Shown one piece after another: positions 6,913 through 9,265 of a stretch of DNA of 9,265 nt (positions within the stretch are counted from its first letter, which is position 1; each line of letters starts with the position of its first letter). This DNA comes from Gammaproteobacteria bacterium UBA3532 (lineage in GTDB: Bacteria > Pseudomonadota > Gammaproteobacteria > Enterobacterales > UBA3532). The stretch spans positions 1 to 9,265 of the forward strand of contig DFOV01000136.1 in the NCBI GenBank assembly GCA_002376965.1, read 5' to 3'. Position numbers and translations under genes: made by a program. The notes beneath the pieces were generated by a model that saw only the letters and a list, made by a program, of their open reading frames with translations, was not told where the DNA came from and ran no database searches.

Positions 6913-7539
6913 ATGAAAAATTTGATGATCCAGCTTGTTTCCGTTATTGCTATCGGGTTTGCTTCGACACAACTCCAGGCCGCTGATGCGGAAGCTGGTA
7001 AATCTAAAGCGGCTGTGTGCGCTGCTTGTCATGGGCAGGATGGAAACTCCAATGCCGCAACACCTAACTTTCCTAAGCTGGCAGGCCAACATGCCAGCTA
7101 CATCGATGCTCAGCTTAAGGCCTTTCGACAAGGGGCCAAAACCCAAGGCAAAGAAGGTCGTTTTGATCCGGCAATGAGCTCTCAAGCCATGAACTTGTCT
7201 GATGAGGATATCGCAGATATTTCTGCTTATTATGCCTCGCTAACCGTTACTCCTGGTGGTGTCCAGAAAGATCTTAAAGCGTTGGGAGAGGCTATTTACC
7301 GTGGTGGAAATGAAGATACTGGCGTTTCAGCTTGTATCGCTTGTCACGGACCGCGAGGTGTTGGTAATGCTCCTGCGACGTTTCCTTCACTTTCAGGCCA
7401 GTTGACTGCCTATACGGTTAAACAGCTAAAAGATTTTCGTGACGGTAAGCGCAGTAATCAGATGATGAATATGATTGCTGCTAAAATGACTGACAAAGAA
7501 ATTGAAGCTGTAGCCTCCTACGTTGCTGGCTTGCACTAA
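6913..7539 (+). CDS. cc4: Diheme cytochrome c4, periplasmic
   Basis: 208-aa precursor with a Sec signal peptide, probably cut after LQA (residue 23) to leave ADAEAGK at the mature N-terminus. Two tandem cytochrome c domains carry CAACH (36-40) and CIACH (141-145). By aligning the halves against the following LSD and MTD segments, the axial methionines are best placed at M88 and M185. Length and symmetry are typical of cytochrome c4, a periplasmic electron carrier between the bc1 complex and terminal oxidases. An upstream in-frame ATG at 6880 would add 11 mostly basic residues before the signal; the ATG at 6913 gives the standard signal peptide, with an AAGAG stretch upstream. Divergent from engB and followed by a strong terminator, so it is probably monocistronic. 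Confidence 0.95.
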   Translation: MKNLMIQLVSVIAIGFASTQLQAADAEAGKSKAAVCAACHGQDGNSNAATPNFPKLAGQHASYIDAQLKAFRQGAKTQGKEGRFDPAMSSQAMNLSDEDIADISAYYASLTVTPGGVQKDLKALGEAIYRGGNEDTGVSACIACHGPRGVGNAPATFPSLSGQLTAYTVKQLKDFRDGKRSNQMMNMIAAKMTDKEIEAVASYVAGLH

Positions 7540-7566
7540 GCCCTCATCAACTAAATCAATTAAAAG

Positions 7567-7589
7567 AACCGGCGAGAGCCGGTTTTTTT
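7567..7589 (+). terminator. Intrinsic terminator after the cytochrome c4 gene
   Basis: Stem AACCGGC (7567-7573) pairs with GCCGGTT (7578-7584) across a GAGA tetraloop of the GNRA type, and a run of seven T (7583-7589) follows. It begins 28 bases after the stop codon. This is a strong Rho-independent terminator that separates the cytochrome from the downstream cyclase. Confidence 0.93.
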
Positions 7590-7723
7590 ATATCCTATAC
7601 CACCTCTCCCAGCTAAAGCGATTAAAACGTACTACACTTAATTTAGGTAGATTGAGCACTTTCCTGGCAAGCATAACGGTCTATATTTATTGCGCGCGCA
7701 GGTGCCTGTATGGGGTGATAGTT

Positions 7724-9265
7724 GTGAGTGATGATAAAAAAAACGACTTTCAGTGGCGAAATAAATATCGCGCTGTCCTGGAAAAGAAAGTCGAAATCGA
7801 GGAGAAATTAGAAAAAGACTCCGAGGCCTATCGGCGCAGTTTATCTAGGCTAAGTCTGGCCATGGATGGGGTCGCGCCGGAAGTAGACCCATTGGTGAAG
7901 CAGTTGAAGAAGCTGAGCAGTGAAGACAATACCTCTGCTGGGCAATTGCTTGGTTTGACCGAAAAAATTGCTGATATGATGGTCGAGGCCGATCTGAACC
8001 GTACTGCCAGCCAGGAAGAGCAATATGAATTGTGCTCCAAGCTTCTGGATGAAATCAGTTATCTAGAAATAAGCGCGCCGCTTAAAGGTGAAGTTAAAAA
8101 GAAACAAAAATACCTCAAAAAGCATAAATTCGACCCTGATATAGCACAGAAAATTCTTTATGTCGCTGAGTCAACAGTCAATGAATTACTCAGTCAGCAT
8201 GAGCCTGGAGGGGGCGTCAAACCCTCGTTAATCAATCGTTTGCTGGGCAAGCAGTCGGAGACGGATTCTGAAGAAAGTACTGCGCTTGCCCCTGTTGATA
8301 ATGAGCACTTGCCGGTGCCGGTCGTGAATGAGTTTCGCCAGTTTTTGGATCTGCTTTCTACCAATGAGGAATATAGTGAGCGCGTTTCCAGTTTGCTCCA
8401 AGAGCTTGAAGATATTACCGATGTTGATGAACTGAACGACTTTCTACGCGACTTAGGTGGGCTGGTTATCGATTTAAGCGAGGCTGGGCATGCGCAATTT
8501 GAGACGTTTCTCCAGCAGATAAACGAACGCCTTTCCAGCCTGCAAGCTTTTTTAGATGACAGTGTTGATCCTGATAAAAGTGGGGTAGAGGATCAGTTAC
8601 TGCTCGACAAGCAACTTCGGGAACAGGTAGCAGGGCTACGGAGTGCTGCGGATGAGTCTGATAGTATTGAAAAGCTTAAAGTCTCCGTTGAAGGACGGCT
8701 GGACAACATCTTGGGGAGCCTGGATAGCTTTAAGGCCAAAAGTGCCGAGCGCCAGGAAGCCGCTGATCGGATGATTGTGCGGCTGAAGATGCAGCTTAAT
8801 GAGGCTCAGAAGCAGAGCAAAGAGCTTGAACGAACCATTGCTCATCAACGAGACCAGGCGGTAACGGACTCCTTAACTCGTATACCGAATCGCTATGGGT
8901 TTCAGGCACAGGCCCAGCAGGAAGTGGCTCGCTGGAAGCGTTATGGCACGCCCTTGTGTTTGATCATGCTTGATGTTGATCACTTTAAGAAGATCAACGA
9001 TAGCTATGGTCACCTAGCTGGCGACCATGTATTACGCGATGTAGCGGGGGTTTTGACCGATACTGTTCGCCAAACGGATTGCGTTTCTCGCTTTGGTGGC
9101 GAGGAGTTTGTGGTGATAGTACCGCAAACTATTTTGGTGGATGCAGCTAAAACAGCGAACAAGTTGCGACTGGCAATACAAAATCATAGCTTCAGCCACC
9201 AAGAGCATGAAATTAGTGTGACGATATCAGCTGGTGCGGCAGACTTTTGTGAAGGCGATGAGTTA
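7724..9265 (+). CDS. dgcP: DgcP-like soluble diguanylate cyclase (3' end outside window)
   Basis: The frame is open from the GTG at 7724 to the window edge: 514 codons without a stop and cut off at the right end. GGGGTGA lies 5 bases upstream and supports this start; an in-frame GTG at 7715 is the alternative. No signal or membrane segment is seen. Residues 1-380 are mostly charged and helical with no recognisable catalytic motif, ending in a coiled-coil stretch (about 340-378). The GGDEF domain starts at TDSLTRIPNR (381-390) and has DVDHFKKIND (417-426), GGEEF (458-462) and an intact I-site RQTD (449-452) five residues before it. This predicts an active, product-inhibited cyclase making c-di-GMP from two GTP. 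The N-terminal region and the neighbourhood of engB and cytochrome c4 resemble DgcP of Pseudomonas, reported to act at the cell pole with FimV. The symbol rests on this resemblance from memory. Confidence 0.85.
   Translation, partial: MSDDKKNDFQWRNKYRAVLEKKVEIEEKLEKDSEAYRRSLSRLSLAMDGVAPEVDPLVKQLKKLSSEDNTSAGQLLGLTEKIADMMVEADLNRTASQEEQYELCSKLLDEISYLEISAPLKGEVKKKQKYLKKHKFDPDIAQKILYVAESTVNELLSQHEPGGGVKPSLINRLLGKQSETDSEESTALAPVDNEHLPVPVVNEFRQFLDLLSTNEEYSERVSSLLQELEDITDVDELNDFLRDLGGLVIDLSEAGHAQFETFLQQINERLSSLQAFLDDSVDPDKSGVEDQLLLDKQLREQVAGLRSAADESDSIEKLKVSVEGRLDNILGSLDSFKAKSAERQEAADRMIVRLKMQLNEAQKQSKELERTIAHQRDQAVTDSLTRIPNRYGFQAQAQQEVARWKRYGTPLCLIMLDVDHFKKINDSYGHLAGDHVLRDVAGVLTDTVRQTDCVSRFGGEEFVVIVPQTILVDAAKTANKLRLAIQNHSFSHQEHEISVTISAGAADFCEGDEL

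Noticed and set aside
6765..6914. N-terminal extension of engB to an ATG at 6914
   Set aside because: The extra 50 residues do not resemble EngB, and the extension would run across the cytochrome promoter region. The ATG at 6764 gives the family-typical start.
7658..7690. Possible promoter or sigma-54 site before the DgcP-like gene (TGGCAAG, TATATT)
   Set aside because: The TGGCAAG lacks the downstream TTGC element of sigma-54, and no -35 pairs well with TATATT. Nothing firm can be called.

Overview
The window looks like chromosomal DNA of a gammaproteobacterium with mid-range GC. A Pseudomonadales or Cellvibrionales-type marine or environmental lineage seems likely. This rests on the grouping engB / diheme cytochrome c4 / DgcP-like diguanylate cyclase, which I recall from Pseudomonas, on the Gram-negative lipoprotein and periplasmic cytochrome signals, and on protein style. 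I see no mobile elements, tRNA, rRNA or CRISPR, and base composition shows no obvious break.

Left part (5-3284, minus strand): a tight three-gene operon read from right to left. It encodes a retropepsin-like lipoprotein protease, an inner-membrane protein with an inactive transglutaminase-like domain and seven C-terminal transmembrane helices, and a RimK-like ATP-grasp peptide/glutamate ligase. Both junctions are ATGA overlaps, so translation is probably coupled, and a plausible sigma-70 promoter lies just upstream. The combination (amide-bond maker, membrane protein with a dead peptide-binding fold, aspartyl protease) suggests a peptide-tagging or modification system with envelope parts. I know of no settled substrate. 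This is the most interesting part of the window.

Middle (3401-5842, minus strand): a large membrane-bound c-di-GMP enzyme with a periplasmic Cache-like sensor, HAMP, GGDEF and EAL. All the EAL and GGDEF signature residues I checked are present, and there is an unusual insertion beside the I-site. Upstream of it is a 292-bp intergenic region (5843-6134) holding a 7-bp inverted repeat, a weak promoter candidate and a possibly folded 5' leader.

Right part (6135-9265): engB (minus) and the cytochrome c4 gene (plus) diverge from a 148-bp spacer in which the two predicted promoters overlap. The cytochrome gene ends in a clear intrinsic terminator. After a 184-bp gap, a cytoplasmic DgcP-like diguanylate cyclase starts at a GTG and runs off the right edge; its N-terminal 380 residues are largely helical and its GGEEF and I-site are intact.

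Two c-di-GMP enzymes therefore lie within 2 kb of each other, one a membrane sensor with a phosphodiesterase domain and one a soluble cyclase. engB (ribosome assembly) and cytochrome c4 (periplasmic electron transfer) are housekeeping genes between them.
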